From: Exophiala sp. HKRS030
Lineage: Eukaryota; Ascomycota; Eurotiomycetes; Chaetothyriales; Herpotrichiellaceae
Direction: 5' to 3'
Assembly: GCA_023897205.1 (NCBI GenBank)
Contig: JAHWDD010000002.1
Span: 2,294,001-2,358,000 of the forward strand
Length of the DNA stretch: 64,000 bases
Made by a program: the position numbers and the translations under genes. Positions 1 through 10,994 of this stretch are shown piece after piece. Positions within the stretch are counted from its first letter, which is position 1; each line of letters opens with the position of its first letter. The notes below the pieces were generated by a model that worked only from the letters and a program-made list of their open reading frames with translations, was not told the DNA's origin and did no database searches.

Positions 1-569
1 AGACCTTCTGTAATCTGAACAAGAAATGGCTGGAGGAGATTCGTCCCAGATATGGACAGCAAGAGGAAGAAGCACAAGGCGACGACGAAATGGCCCCACA
101 GAGAGGAGGCATTGTTGTTAATGACGATGATAATGGAAACGATCTTGGAGATGGAATGCAAGAAATGGCCGAGGAGGGAGAGGTCGTTCTCGAAGTGCAA
201 ATAGGGCCGGAGAACCAGCAGGGAAACAATGTTCACCACATCCTCGGAGAGCGTGGAGATCAATGGATCGATGGCACGTCCTCAATCGGCCAGACGGTAA
301 TGGGTGCACTGGCCTTTCCAGCTGTGGCGGCCAGCATGGGTTCGCTGCTGAAATTTGCTCTTCCAACATCGTGGCTGAGCAGTGCCAATACCTTAAATGG
401 ACGATCCGGACTGCTTCGCACCAAATGGGGTAGAAGCGTCCTTGGAGGATGTTTGTTTGTTGTTCTCAAAGACGCCTTGATCTTATACTGCAGATGGAGG
501 CTGGCGCAAAGTCACAAGTCAAGACGCATCATGAACTATGACAAGAAGACTCAAAAATACTCAATATGA
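1..569 (+). CDS. C-terminal part of a membrane-anchored RING-type zinc-finger protein (5' end outside window)
   Basis: The open frame runs in from the left edge (first full codon at position 3) and stops at 567-569, giving about 188 residues. It has an acidic, Gln/Asn-rich linker, then a segment reading DTSSIG-like/TVMGALAFP, a hydrophobic stretch around GSLLKFALP, and a conserved end around KWGRSVLGGCLFVVLKDA followed by YCRWRLAQ and a basic tail. This arrangement matches the C-terminus of a fungal family whose N-terminus carries a C3HC4/RING-CH finger (probable membrane ubiquitin ligases). The finger itself is outside the window, so the assignment rests on family memory of the C-terminal block. 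At least one transmembrane helix is visible (GGCLFVVLKDALILY). The likeliest alternative is an uncharacterised membrane protein. Confidence 0.55.
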   Translation, partial: TFCNLNKKWLEEIRPRYGQQEEEAQGDDEMAPQRGGIVVNDDDNGNDLGDGMQEMAEEGEVVLEVQIGPENQQGNNVHHILGERGDQWIDGTSSIGQTVMGALAFPAVAASMGSLLKFALPTSWLSSANTLNGRSGLLRTKWGRSVLGGCLFVVLKDALILYCRWRLAQSHKSRRIMNYDKKTQKYSI

Positions 570-978
570 GAAGACAGTGGTGGGGGATATCACAGGGTTT
601 ATGGCCATGCGGGAGGAGAAGATGCAAGGTAGTCTTCAGTCCATGATAGATACCCATTAATGATATTTTAATCGCTTGATACCTCCTATTTCGAAGGAAT
701 GTTTCTCCTCTGCCTGCGCATCCATGCATGGGCTCAAAGGTATCCGAGTATACAGTAGTACGTTTACGGAGTAGACCAATTCAGACATCTTGATTCGCGG
801 AATCGGCGTTAGTGACCCAGCCTTGCCAAGCACATCTTCAGCCTGGCCTCGCCAAACTTGCTCTCTTCCGGACGTCGCTTGCAATCTCAGTTCATTCTCC
901 CCGTAAGGTCATCTTTTCCGTACCAGACCTTGACAACCTGTGTCTCGACGCTGCTTCCTGCCCACTTCCCACGCCGCC
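570..978. other. Intergenic region between the RING protein and mL40
   Basis: This stretch of about 0.4 kb holds the 3' end of one gene and the promoter of the next. It contains one copy of a recurrent nonamer, TACGGAGTA, at 765-773. No coding potential is convincing on either strand. Confidence 0.6.
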
Positions 979-1686
979 ATGCACGGCTCTTCCGTACGTG
1001 CCGCTCTGGCAAAGGTCTTTCAGATCCCACTGAGGCCGAGCCTGCGCAATGCCGTCGCCAATCCTGCCGCGGCATCGACTTCGAGCTCATCAAATTCAAC
1101 ACCCAGCACCCCTCGAACTTGGAAATCGGCATTCTCGACGAGCGCAGTTCGGGCTGCGAAAAAGGGAGGAAAAGAGAGACTCGATCGAAGAATTAGTATG
1201 GACCGGCCCCCCCCCCCCCGTTTGATGTCTTGTCGATTTCGAACTAGAATTCGACTGCTAACACATCCTTTTCTCCCTCACTCTCCAGCTTTGATCCGTT
1301 TCTTCCTCTACCATCCCACCACGCTCACCCCGAGGCCTCTCCGATTCTCTCGCAACCGATACCTGCGCCACTGGACGATCCACCGGGCCTGGCAACTGTA
1401 CCGTGCGAAAGTCCGACAGGCACGCCAATTGGAGCTGGAACGACAGTACAACGCCATGCGCGAGGCGAACGAGGAACTGCGCGTCGGGGCGGGCGACGGC
1501 GGTCGGCTTTTCCGCAAGGCCCAAATGAAGACCGGCGTGTGGAGCATACCGGAACGAGGAGGCGGTGTCCCGATCGAGTACGCACGCAGCCTGGTCGACT
1601 ACATGGGGAGCACTGGAGGCCTGGGCAGTGGAGGGACGGGGCTCGGCGCAAAGGCCAAGGTCTGGGATAGCGAGTGGAAGCGGTAG
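979..1686 (+). CDS. MRPL28: Mitochondrial large-subunit ribosomal protein mL40 (MrpL28 family)
   Basis: Component of the mitochondrial 54S ribosomal subunit. Exons are 979-1195 and 1289-1686 (204 residues). The 93-bp intron (1196-1288) has donor GTATGG, branch point GCTAAC near 1258 and acceptor CAG. Splicing joins RRI to TLIRFFLYHP. This restores the family core of an RR(I/L)xLIRyxLYHP block, then PRPLRFSRNR, LRHWTIHRAWQL, a helical basic region, GVWSIPERGGGVPIEYAR and a Trp-rich end. The first 60 or so residues are Ser/Ala/Arg-rich, with few acidic residues, as expected of a mitochondrial presequence. I chose ATG 979 because it sits in a GCCGCC-ATG context. An in-frame ATG at 940 would add 13 residues that do not look like presequence. 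The intron is a multiple of three and open in frame, so an unspliced model would wrongly add 31 residues. Confidence 0.9.
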   Translation: MHGSSVRAALAKVFQIPLRPSLRNAVANPAAASTSSSSNSTPSTPRTWKSAFSTSAVRAAKKGGKERLDRRISMDRPPPPRLMSCRFRTRIRLLTHPFLPHSPALIRFFLYHPTTLTPRPLRFSRNRYLRHWTIHRAWQLYRAKVRQARQLELERQYNAMREANEELRVGAGDGGRLFRKAQMKTGVWSIPERGGGVPIEYARSLVDYMGSTGGLGSGGTGLGAKAKVWDSEWKR

Positions 1687-2680
1687 AGTGGCTTGGTGCT
1701 TGCTTGCTCGCTCGCTAGTTCGCCATAGACAGAAAACAATGGGAGATGGAGGCGGCGGTGGTGGTACGGGATCCAGGTCGCTGTGACAAGGAGGAAGAAA
1801 AGGACGTTGGGTTCAAGATCAATCAAAAAGGAAACTTTTTGAGTTGTGAGGTGTTGCCTCTGGACATCACGACAGAGGAGAAACTATTGTTTGGCAGCAA
1901 TCCAAGAGCGTTGTTGGCTCGACGATGATCGTGCTCGAACCGACCCGGTGCTTCAACTTTCTTGATCGACGCTACCGGCGATTGACATGGTCAACAGCTG
2001 GGACCGTTTGAGCAGGTTATCACCCTTCTGACGACCGGACCTTTTCCCGTCACTGTCGAAGGATTGGCAAGAGGTCAAAGGCAAAAATGCAGTCTGTAAC
2101 TAAAGCCGTTGGATTTCTGGCCCAACAGGTAAGGAAATCGGGTTGGCGATCAAGATGAATCTGTAAATCGAAATGTATCACTACACCACCACTACGGAGT
2201 ACCATTATAAATGCATGTCAAAATTTAAAGAGAAAACCGGCTCTCAAGAATGTCTCGATGACGATAAGAGAGCACATCCATTTCGATCGTCGCCCTGTGA
2301 AAAGAATGAATCACCGGGGGTTCCAACGGGGACGGGGTCTTGTTTGTACGGCGTGTCCTCTACTCCGCAAAGTGTCCTCGTCCATTTGAACCCATCCGAG
2401 CAGTGGACGAGTAAATGATGTGAAGCAACTCCAGACGGGGTTTGATCCAAGGACACACCTACGGAGGGAGTAGGGAACACAAGTACTGTACCTACAGACG
2501 GGTGACGAGGTTTGGCCGTCCGCCCCCAAAAAAGGAGTGTCCGTGCTGGATGTTAAAACTCCATACCTACGTACAGCCCCTTCAAAATAGACAGAGAGGT
2601 ACAGAGTACTACGTAACTCTTGACGCATGACAGGATGGAGTCGCAGAGTACGTTCAGGCACTGTACAGTACGTGAATCAG

Positions 2681-2717
2681 GAGGAGGAGGAGGAAGAAGA
2701 AGAAGAAGAAGAAGAGG
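2681..2717. repeat. (GAG/GAA)n purine microsatellite
   Basis: GAG triplets grade into GAA triplets over about 37 bp in the region between mL40 and rho2. It is read directly from the sequence and lies outside any supported coding region. Confidence 0.9.
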
Positions 2718-2857
2718 CCTCATCTCACCACCTCGTCCTTCCCTCGAGTTACAGAAAAATGGAAGCAGTTTTTACTACCGGACAGTCTAGAGAAAAGAGA
2801 AAAAGAAAATCCCATCATTGTGCTAATTCGCTAAAGGCCATTAAATGTTTCAAACAA

Positions 2858-2883
2858 TACACATACACACCACACACACACAC
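2858..2883. repeat. Short CA-rich repeat
   Basis: An interrupted run of CA dinucleotides about 26 bp long, non-coding. Confidence 0.8.
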
Positions 2884-3210
2884 CTGTGTCAGGCGGTGGT
2901 GTGTTTTGGAAGAAGGCGCCAGTCATGTCCCCGGCTAGATGCCCACCTTTAAAAAAAAGGTTTTTTTTGTTTTCCCATCTCGACTCCGGAGAAAATGCTC
3001 ATCCAATTCCCAATTACCAAGATGTGGAATATCCTAGGATACTGCGTCAAAAGCCTTGTATTGGTTTTGGACACATGCCCCAACTCCAAATGCCTCACAT
3101 CCCAAAGTCGGGGGAGAAGCGCCCGGCATTTCGTAGAATCATTCGACGTGTCGACCGTTTTGGCTGTGATGGTAACTCTTTTAGAAAGAGATTCATTCGT
3201 CCCAGTAGGT

Positions 3211-3879
3211 TCACAAAATGACACAGCATCCGCCTCCGCCTTGCTTGCCATTAAACGTTAACAGGGCTGCTCTGGTGGCTGCTTCAAAGACATCGTCGAC
3301 CCCTTCGCCCGTCAGACTCGAGCATTCGAGGTATTTTCGAGCTCCGCATTGCTGGGCCATTTCTGCTCCTTCTCGTGGCGTTACGAACTTCAAGCTCTTT
3401 TTCCGCATTTCCTCGATTGCCAGAGGGTCCTCTCTAAGATCCTTTTTCAAGCCAACCAGAATGATGGGCACGTCCGGGCACCGTTCTCTCGCTTCTTCAA
3501 TCCATTTATGCCGAACGTTCTCTAAACTGTCTGGGCTGTCCACGCTGAATCCGATCAGGATTACATGTGATTTTGCGTATGCGAGTGGCCTTAATCGCTC
3601 ATAGTCTTCTTGCCCCGCGGTATCCCATAGTGCCAGTTGTACCGATCTTCCATCTACTCGGCAGTCCGTAACGTAGTTCTCAAATACGGTGGGAACATAA
3701 TGAGTCGGAAAATAGCCCAGCGTGAAGACCGATAATAGCGATGTTTTGCCGCAAGCACCGTCTCCGATGATAACGAGCTTCCTGCAATTGTGTCAGTCTT
3801 GTTCTCCAAGTCTAGAGCCTAACCGGCGAGGTGGGACTGACCTTCTCATAACATTTGACTGAGCCTGAGTTTGAGCCAT
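3211..3879 (-). CDS. rho2: Rho-family GTPase Rho2
   Basis: Small GTPase of the Rho2 branch, which in fungi acts at the plasma membrane in cell-wall and polarity signalling. Exons on the minus strand are 3879-3842 and 3781-3211 (202 residues). The 60-bp intron has donor GTCAGT, branch CTGAC and acceptor CAG. It splits an Arg codon just before KLVIIGDG. Visible motifs are the P-loop GDGACGKT (19-26), effector region [14 protein letters not shown] (66-70), the LKKD guanine-specificity motif, ECSS, and a C-terminal CCVIL giving a CAAX box with an adjacent palmitoylatable Cys. The insert-region block with [18 protein letters not shown] is characteristic of Rho2 rather than Rho1, Rho3 or Rho4. Length is normal for the family. 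It is divergent from NST1 across a 1.2-kb upstream region. Confidence 0.92.
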
Positions 3880-5051
3880 GGTTATGTCTTTCTTGTCGAC
3901 CCGTCCACGTAGTAGACGGACGACGACTCTGCCAAGGATACAAGTTGAAGGATCGGGAACTGCGACAAGAGGCTGGTCCGGGGAAGGCTGAAAATAAGAG
4001 GACGGAAACTGGGAAGCGGTGAAGAAGAGAAGAAAATTAGAAGGAGAAAAGAAGTATGTCGATCTGTTGCGGATTGGCTGGGCCGAGCTGAGCGTGGTTG
4101 ATTTAGTCGTGTAACTGGATGAAATCAAGAGCAACGGATAGTCGCATGAAGCGAAGGATTGTGAGATGCAACTGCACGTTCCTCGCGGTTTCAACTACAG
4201 GCCGTGTGGAGGTCGTTCGACAGCGGTGCGATGCGAGAACTTCTTTTGTATCTGAGACTAGCTTGCAAGGTAGTGGTGGATTGTTGCGTCGTGGGGTCCA
4301 ACAGCGAGAGGTCAACGACGACGGAGACCGGCAAGAAAGAGGCGCAGCGGTAATACGGATCGTGCAGGCAGTGGGGAGACGTCGGCGAGTGACAGCGATC
4401 AAGAAATGAGACAGGTGACTGCTGAAGAGGTATTTTTAGGTCGGCCAGAAACAAGACGAGGAAAAGAATTGAAAGTTGTAGAAGAAACGGGCAGGTGAGG
4501 AGGAAAAGGTGATGGCGATGGGTGTGATGCTGGAGTTGAAGCGAATTGGTGCATTGAGTTGCATTGCGCACGCCTCAGTGACCCTCGCGCAGCCTGTATG
4601 CTCGACAGTAGCCATTTCCACGTACTGCCGACCACACCGACCCCATAGTGCAATTTCTCAGGCACGGTTTAGGGACTTGAAGCGCAGTCTTAACGCCTGG
4701 TGCGCCTATGCCAGGGCCTTTGCAGAGGCCTTGGGCAAAACGCCGCCGCCCCACGAAACTCGCCTGCACTGTAACTGGCATCGAACTTCCCTTCAATCCA
4801 GCACAACCGCCTTCCTTACATCTGTTCAAATCACCACAACATTGCGACCGATTTGTCTTGCTGGCACCGGATCTCGCCTCCTTTGTCCTCGATCGATCTA
4901 TCTCGCAACAATCAATCTTCGGAGCCCTTAGATTTGTCATACCCCGCCGGCTGCGAAACGAATCCGACACCTTAGATGTCAAGCTGATCAGATCTCGCAA
5001 CGGCGTGAAGCCTCTGATCAGACCCTGTATTAGAGCAAATTGTGCTTCACG
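3880..5051. promoter_or_regulatory. Shared upstream region of divergent rho2 and NST1
   Basis: This 1.17-kb region separates two start codons pointing away from each other, so it must hold both promoters and 5' UTRs. The part next to rho2 is CT-rich when read on the rho2 strand, as fungal 5' UTRs often are. Short overlapping ORFs exist on both strands, but none has a domain or a matching splice site. I cannot name individual binding sites. Confidence 0.6.
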
Positions 5052-8000
5052 ATGCCGTCAAAGAAGAAAGCAACAACCCACGTCCATGCAGCGAAACCAC
5101 AGCCTTCCAACGACTCCCTAAAGAATGCGCCAACACCTCCCTCGACACTCCAAAAGTCCGACCCTGTCGCACACTCGGCCACGCTGATCAACGGACAAAA
5201 GCCTGCCAGCAAAGGAGACAACGATTCCAAGACAGGCGATACCACAGAGTCAGCAGGGGAACCCACACCGACTCCGGCAGTAAACCGAAAAAAGCAAAAA
5301 AGACGGGAGAAGGAGGCAGCGAAACGAGCCGCGGAACAAAAGCAACCCAATGGTGATGTCTATTCAATCCCGAAGCCACATGGACAACTGCCTCCAGTCA
5401 AGCAAGGGCGAGGCCCGGTAAAGGGCTACTTCACCGAAGAACCAGATTATCCGGATCCTTCTGATCCGTCCTATGCTGATATCGGAAGTCCCGAAGAAGC
5501 CTTTTACAGTGGTGACGAGGATCCCCACTATGCCGACGGTGCGGAAGGCATGCACGACAGCTCATGGCTGAATACGAGCAAGCGGAAAAAGTCCAAAGGT
5601 GGAAAGTCGCATCTACCAGACACCGAATCCTTATCACGGTCTTCCACCATGCTGTCGAGGTCACACATCCCACCCTTGTCCAATGCAGCTATGCGAGCAT
5701 CCCAGAAACTGTCCAGTAGCGACCATATCTGGAACACCTCGACGCAGGCCGAACGAGAAAATATCAAACAATTCTGGCTGGAACTGGGGGAGGAAGAACG
5801 CCGCTCGCTAGTAAAAGTGGAGAAAGAGGCTGTTTTGCGCAAAATGAAGGAGCAGCAGAAACATTCATGCAGCTGTTCGGTGTGTGGACGGAAGCGGACA
5901 GCAATCGAGGAAGAGTTGGAGGTTCTCTACGATGCGTACTATGAGGAACTCGAGCAATTCGCCAACCACAACACGGACCTGTCCAGCGTACCGCAGATGA
6001 TGGCCCCACCTCGCCCACCGTTCAGAAGAGTCACACATCCGATGGCAGGCTCATTTCCTTCTCGAGGTCGTGTACACGAGGTCGACGAGGACGATGAAGA
6101 CCTGGAGGATGAAGACGAGTATGACGAGGAGGACGATGAGGCGTATAGTGACGAAGATGATTACGATGATCATGGGCTTCCGCCTGGTCCGCCTGACTTC
6201 TTCCAATTTGGCAACAGTTTGACTGTCAAGGGTCTGAGTGAACAATTTCCGGGGTCTTGGCTGGGAAAGCTGACAATCTTGATAGATGGCATACTCACCG
6301 TTGCAGATGATCTGCTGAAGAACGATGGGAAGCATTTCATAGACATGATGGAGCAGCTGGCGGAGAGACGCATGCAACGTGAGGAAGACATTCACTACCC
6401 CAGTTCTTCATATGCTCATCGAGATTATCATCAAGGTCACAATCATCCTCCTATAGATGATGACGATGACTATGACGACGAGGAAGATGATGAGGACTAT
6501 GATAGTCAGGAGGAGGATGATTTCGAAGGGGACGAAATGGTCTGTTAAAGATTCAGCCAAAGACCAGCACAGATCTAACACATTGTTTAGGACTCCATGA
6601 CTGAAGAACAACGGATGGAAGAAGGCCGACGAATGTTTCAGATATTCGCAGCTCGGATGTTCGAACAGCGCGTTCTGACGGCATATCGAGAGAAAGTGGC
6701 AGCAGAACGCCAGAAGAAGCTTCTCGAAGAACTCGATGAAGAGTCACGTCTCGACAGTCAACGAGAAGCCAAGAAGGCTAGAGAAGCGGCCAAGAAGAAG
6801 GAGAAGAAGAAATTGCAGAAGATGGCCAAGGATGAAGAGAGGGCTAAGAAAGAGGCTGAGAAGGCGGCGCAAGAAGCAGCGGCCCGCGAACTGGAAGAGA
6901 AGCGCCAGGAAGATCAGCGTAAACGACGCGAGGAGCAAAGAAAGAAGCGGGAGGCTGAAAAGAAAGCTGCCGAGGAGGAACGCCTGCGGAAAGAGGCCGA
7001 GAAACACCGAAAGCAGCAGGAGCAGCGTGAACGACAGCTCGAGCTCGAACGCAAACAACGTGAAGCCAAGGAACGAGAACGGCTGAAACGCGAGGAGATG
7101 AAGAAGAAAGAGCGCGAAGAACGAGAGCTGAAAGAAAAGGAGGCGAGGGAACGCAAAGCGAAAGAGGACCAGGAGAGAAAGGCCAAGGACGAGCAAGCGA
7201 AGAAAGAGAAAGACGCAGCGCAGAGAGCACATCAATCCTCTGCGAAGCAACAACCCGTAGCTCTGCCGCCTGGTCTACATCCTCCTTCACGAGGTTCAAG
7301 CATTCACTCGCCGCATTTTCAGGTTGCCACACCGGTCGTTCCTCCTAAGGTCCCTACACCTGCTCGAAACCGACAACCATCACAGCCGAGCCAATACTCT
7401 CACGGGTCTTCTCCAAAGTCCCAAAAAGCAAGCACCGATGTCTCTGGCAGTTCCATATCGCCTGCTACAGTGGCTATGCCACAGACACCAGCACCCGGAC
7501 AGCACCCGAAGGCCCAAGGTCAACAACCTGTGCTGCATCATCCACAGCCTTCCGCACCAAGATCCCCGCTGAACAATCCGGGGCGTGGACAGTATCCCTT
7601 CAATGTGAATGGGATTCCCCCTGTGGGCGTCAATGGACCAGCCATGGGTGGACCAGGGATGATGCCAGGCATGATACCTCCTATGCCGAATTACCAGGGC
7701 CCTCCCGTGGGCAATCAACAACGTTTCGCCATGAACGGCATGCAGTATCCTCCTGGGATTGCTAGGCCATTCCAGCCAGGTCAACAGATGCCATTTGTGC
7801 CACAGGCTCCTGGACAGGTCCCCCCCGTGGCGAATCAACAGACTGTGCCGAAGCCCGTTGGCCATTCCAGGCAACCTTCGACAGACACCAGTTCACAACC
7901 GACGCCGATATCACGACCAGGCCCAATTGCCCGACCCTCCAGCACAACGCCTGACAAGCAGAAACCGATACAAAGATCGCCCGACGCTGATGTGGAGCAT

Positions 8001-8711
8001 CTCGCGACACAACTAGGAAGTAAAGCACTGCTGGATGATACCGATGAGCCATTCCTGGAGAACGCGGAGTCACGAATCGGCCTTGCGCCTGTCGGTCCTC
8101 CTCCGTCGACGAGAATGCCGTTCGCAAGTAGCTTTTCGGAGCTCAAACAGGAGCCTTTTGCACCCATCAACCACGGATGGGGCGGCTTCCATTCTGGTGT
8201 ATCTCCCGCAGCTAATTGGGGAGCTCCAGGAACGCAACGACCTAGCCCTGGCTGGTCTCAACCTCCATTTGGCGCCCTCGGTGGTGTGCCTCAACCTATA
8301 TCAAGGTCGCATTTTCCTCGGCCGATTGCTGTCCGATTGATGCTTGTTCAGGCATGCCGACAGTTGTCACAAACTCCTGGATCCAGTGCCGACGGCTATC
8401 ACCCCGCGCAAGCAGTCCTTCGACAGTTGGAAATGATCAAGGCTCCCGGTGAACCGCTTGTTTCCATGGACGAAATGCTGGGTATTTGCGACACAGAAGG
8501 GAACCCTCAAAATGGTGGAGGTTCGTTCGAAGTCGTCATCGACAAATCCAGAGGACAAGTTATCAAATTTGTGGAAGATGCGCCCGGCCCACACAGAGGC
8601 AGTGTTGGAGAAATTGGAAGCCCTGTCATGGGACACAGTCAACATATCCAAACGAGTCCGTTCGGGGGCATTGGCACAAGCAGTTTCGGACCGCCGGGCA
8701 GGAGTTTCTAG
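5052..8711 (+). CDS. NST1: Stress response protein Nst1
   Basis: Large, mostly disordered protein whose yeast relative is a negative regulator of salt tolerance. Exons are 5052-6539 and 6591-8711 (1202 residues, the usual size). The 51-bp intron has donor GTCTGT, branch CTAAC and acceptor TAG, with an in-frame TAA inside it. The order of regions is: a Lys-rich N-terminus (MPSKKK), a low-complexity region, a conserved centre with the Cys pair CSCSVCGR, acidic Asp/Glu runs, the family signature [20 protein letters not shown] directly after the splice junction, a highly charged Lys/Glu/Arg coiled coil of about 200 residues, and a long Pro/Gln-rich tail ending in GPPGRSF. ATG 5052 was preferred to the in-frame ATG at 5040 because family members begin with MP-K. 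Confidence 0.9.
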
Positions 8712-9953
8712 TGGCTGACTCCACCAAGGACCAAAGCTCAGCCTCATAGTGATGAGCGACGCGTCCATGCGCAGGCCGTGCCGTTGGGACTTCGGCGAAG
8801 CATGTCAGCGAATTAAGAGGCGGCTCGTTTTGTTACCGCCTGGTTGTTGTATGCTCAACAATGGGGAAAAACTTGTTGTGATCACGAAGGCTGTGTGTGT
8901 GTGTGACTGTGTGTTTGCTTGTCCTACTCCTTCTCTCATTTGAAGGGTTGCGTGTTTGATTAGCAATTCCGGCTCGAGGTTTTCCTGGTCTCGTTTCATC
9001 ATAAAGCATTTGGTGACTGGTTCGGGATGCGTGGGCAGGCTGCCGTATCGGACTATCCGCCTTTTTTTTTGTCCCTTTTGAAGGGGAAATTACGGAGTCG
9101 TCAATTCAATAGCAGTGTCAATCATATGAAGCAGTGTTTTTGAACTGCGGGTATGATGATTGAGCATACCATAATTTCAAAAAGACATTTTTTCCGTCAC
9201 CGATTGTTTTTGGAGATTGATTATGTATATATTTATACCAGTAGCTCCTCAAAACTTCCACCGAGTATGAGGCGGAAAGATCATGGATTTTATCTGATGC
9301 GAGATCATCGTTCACTTTTAAATATTTTTTGTCAAAAGAAATCACGATTATATGTATGCCCATTATAACACCAAACTCGCCGTGTTTACATGGCTGACCA
9401 AGATCTTTTGATACTTGGACAGACGTTGGAACGTTTGTGAGTAATTTCACGAGTGAGAAAAGGACACTGTCAGAGCGAGGCGAGGAATGGAAACCCCGAC
9501 CACTATTTGCGCTGGCCGAAGTTCAGACACGTTCCATTGATCTCGTCGTCGTCACAAGTGTCTTCTTGGCGGGACGGTGGTGGCGGTGGTGGCAGTAGTC
9601 GTGACGGATCTCGACAAGTGTTCGGTGGAGAACAGGTGTAGACGACAAAAGCCCTTGCGGGGGGGATATGTGACGTACTGTACTGCAAGTGTTGTACATT
9701 TGAAAAAGTCCGACTCGGATGATCGGGGTGATCAATGTCGGGTTCTTTGGTTTGTGCTTTGAGCTTTCTCAAGAGTCTTTTGACTTGGGCAAGCCGCGAA
9801 AAGTACGTTGTAAAAGTGGGTTCCTCGTTCTTTGCGTATCGTATCGTATCGTATCGTGTCACAGGGTTTTATGGATGGCGGTGGTTGATGTTTTGATTGT
9901 CCAAAAAAGGAATTTGAGTAGTGAGAGTGCCGGCTTCAATTGAACCTTGCGTG
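8712..9953. other. Intergenic region between convergent NST1 and the oligoribonuclease gene
   Basis: About 1.2 kb with a short GT run near 8891-8913, a T9 tract near 9063, an AT-rich section around 9160-9370 and a pentamer repeat (GTATC) near 9835-9855. The ORFs of about 110-120 codons on the minus strand resemble no family I know and are probably spurious. Confidence 0.55.
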
Positions 9954-10994
9954 TCATGGTACATCCGTCCTGAAACCGTCGTACATGGTAGTTGTGCCGC
10001 CGACGCTCGCGTTGTTTAGTTTTTGCATGTCCCATTCATCTTGTGCGGTAGTTGGGCCAACGACTGAGGCAGAGGCACTTGCATATGACGACGATGATAT
10101 CGGACCAGCCGTGGTACCTGATACGAATCCTCCACCGGGGATTGAACCAGCCGCTGGATTCAACATCGTATGATTTGAAGCCGGCGAGGGTTCAGGTGCC
10201 GCTGCTCGTGTAGTGGTCATGTTGACGTCACCACCAGAATTGACCCCGAGAACGTCGTGTCCCGACACGGGTAACAGACCCTCGATCAGTCGTTTATAGT
10301 ATCGGGCCTCGGTCAGACTTTCGCGAATGTCCTCTCGGGCCGTGTGCATGAGTTGTTTGACCGGGGCGTCCTCCAGGACGGCGGGTGACGCCCAGCGCCG
10401 GATCATTTCCTTCGTGGCACTGACGTCGAACAGGCGGTAATGCAGGTGGTCCAAGATCACGTTCCAGGGCGGGGCCATCAGGAACATCTTGTCGGCGTGG
10501 ACGCTGTTGCCGGCCAGGAGGGCACGTCGAGGTTCGGGCACGTACCGTCGGACGTACTGGAGCAAAGCCCGTGCGGCCACGGGCGCGGTCGTGGTGGACT
10601 CGATGCACGCTCGAGTCAGGCCGGACGCGCCGTGGGTTCGGACGCACCATTCCGACATGGTGGAGAGTTGGGAAGGCGTGTGTTGGATCACGGCGTCGAA
10701 TCCTTCGTTGTCGAGTGGGACCAGATCAGAGTTGGTGAGGACACAAGAGACGCTCATGATGGTGTCCGTCGCAGGGTCGAGTCCCGTCATCTATATTCCA
10801 GGACGCCGTTAGTACCAGCGAGGCAAAGAGTCCTGAAGGCGGAGGGTGAAGATCATTTGAAAGAGTATGTAGAGCTGAACCGTAGTATATACATCATACA
10901 CATGGCTCACGTGGATTGAGGCTGCCCACATTCTCCGGGTACCTACCTCGCAGTCGATCCACACCAGGGGATCCGTTGATCGTGTCAACGCCAT
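9954..10994 (-). CDS. REX2: Oligoribonuclease (DEDDh 3'-5' exonuclease, Rex2/Orn family)
   Basis: Degrades very short RNA oligonucleotides to mononucleotides. Yeast Rex2 is mitochondrial and nuclear. Exons on the minus strand are 10994-10947 and 10790-9954 (294 residues). The 156-bp intron (donor GTAGGT, acceptor TAG) interrupts the hallmark motif and splicing restores WIDCEMTGLD. The DEDDh residues are all visible: Asp14 and Glu16 in that motif, Asp in NSVHADKMF, and His and Asp in HTAREDI. The block YVPEPRRALLAGNSVH is typical of Orn enzymes. The last 80-90 residues after RLIEGLLP are Ser/Gly/Ala/Pro-rich and absent from the core family. They may be a lineage-specific tail, or a sign that the last exon is modelled too long. 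The N-terminus shows no clear mitochondrial presequence. Confidence 0.88.

Larger units (their letters stand above)
1687..3210. other. Intergenic region between convergent mL40 and rho2
   Basis: About 1.5 kb without a recognisable gene. It holds the two 3' ends, a TACGGAGTA motif at 2193-2201, a purine microsatellite, a short CA repeat and several homopolymer runs. The small ORFs here show no domain and no splice-supported continuation. Confidence 0.6.

Noticed and set aside
6744..7253. Leu/Phe-rich 169-codon minus-strand ORF resembling a membrane protein
   Set aside because: It is the complement of the Lys/Glu-rich coiled coil of Nst1 (AAG/GAG read as CTT/CTC), so the hydrophobicity is an artefact.
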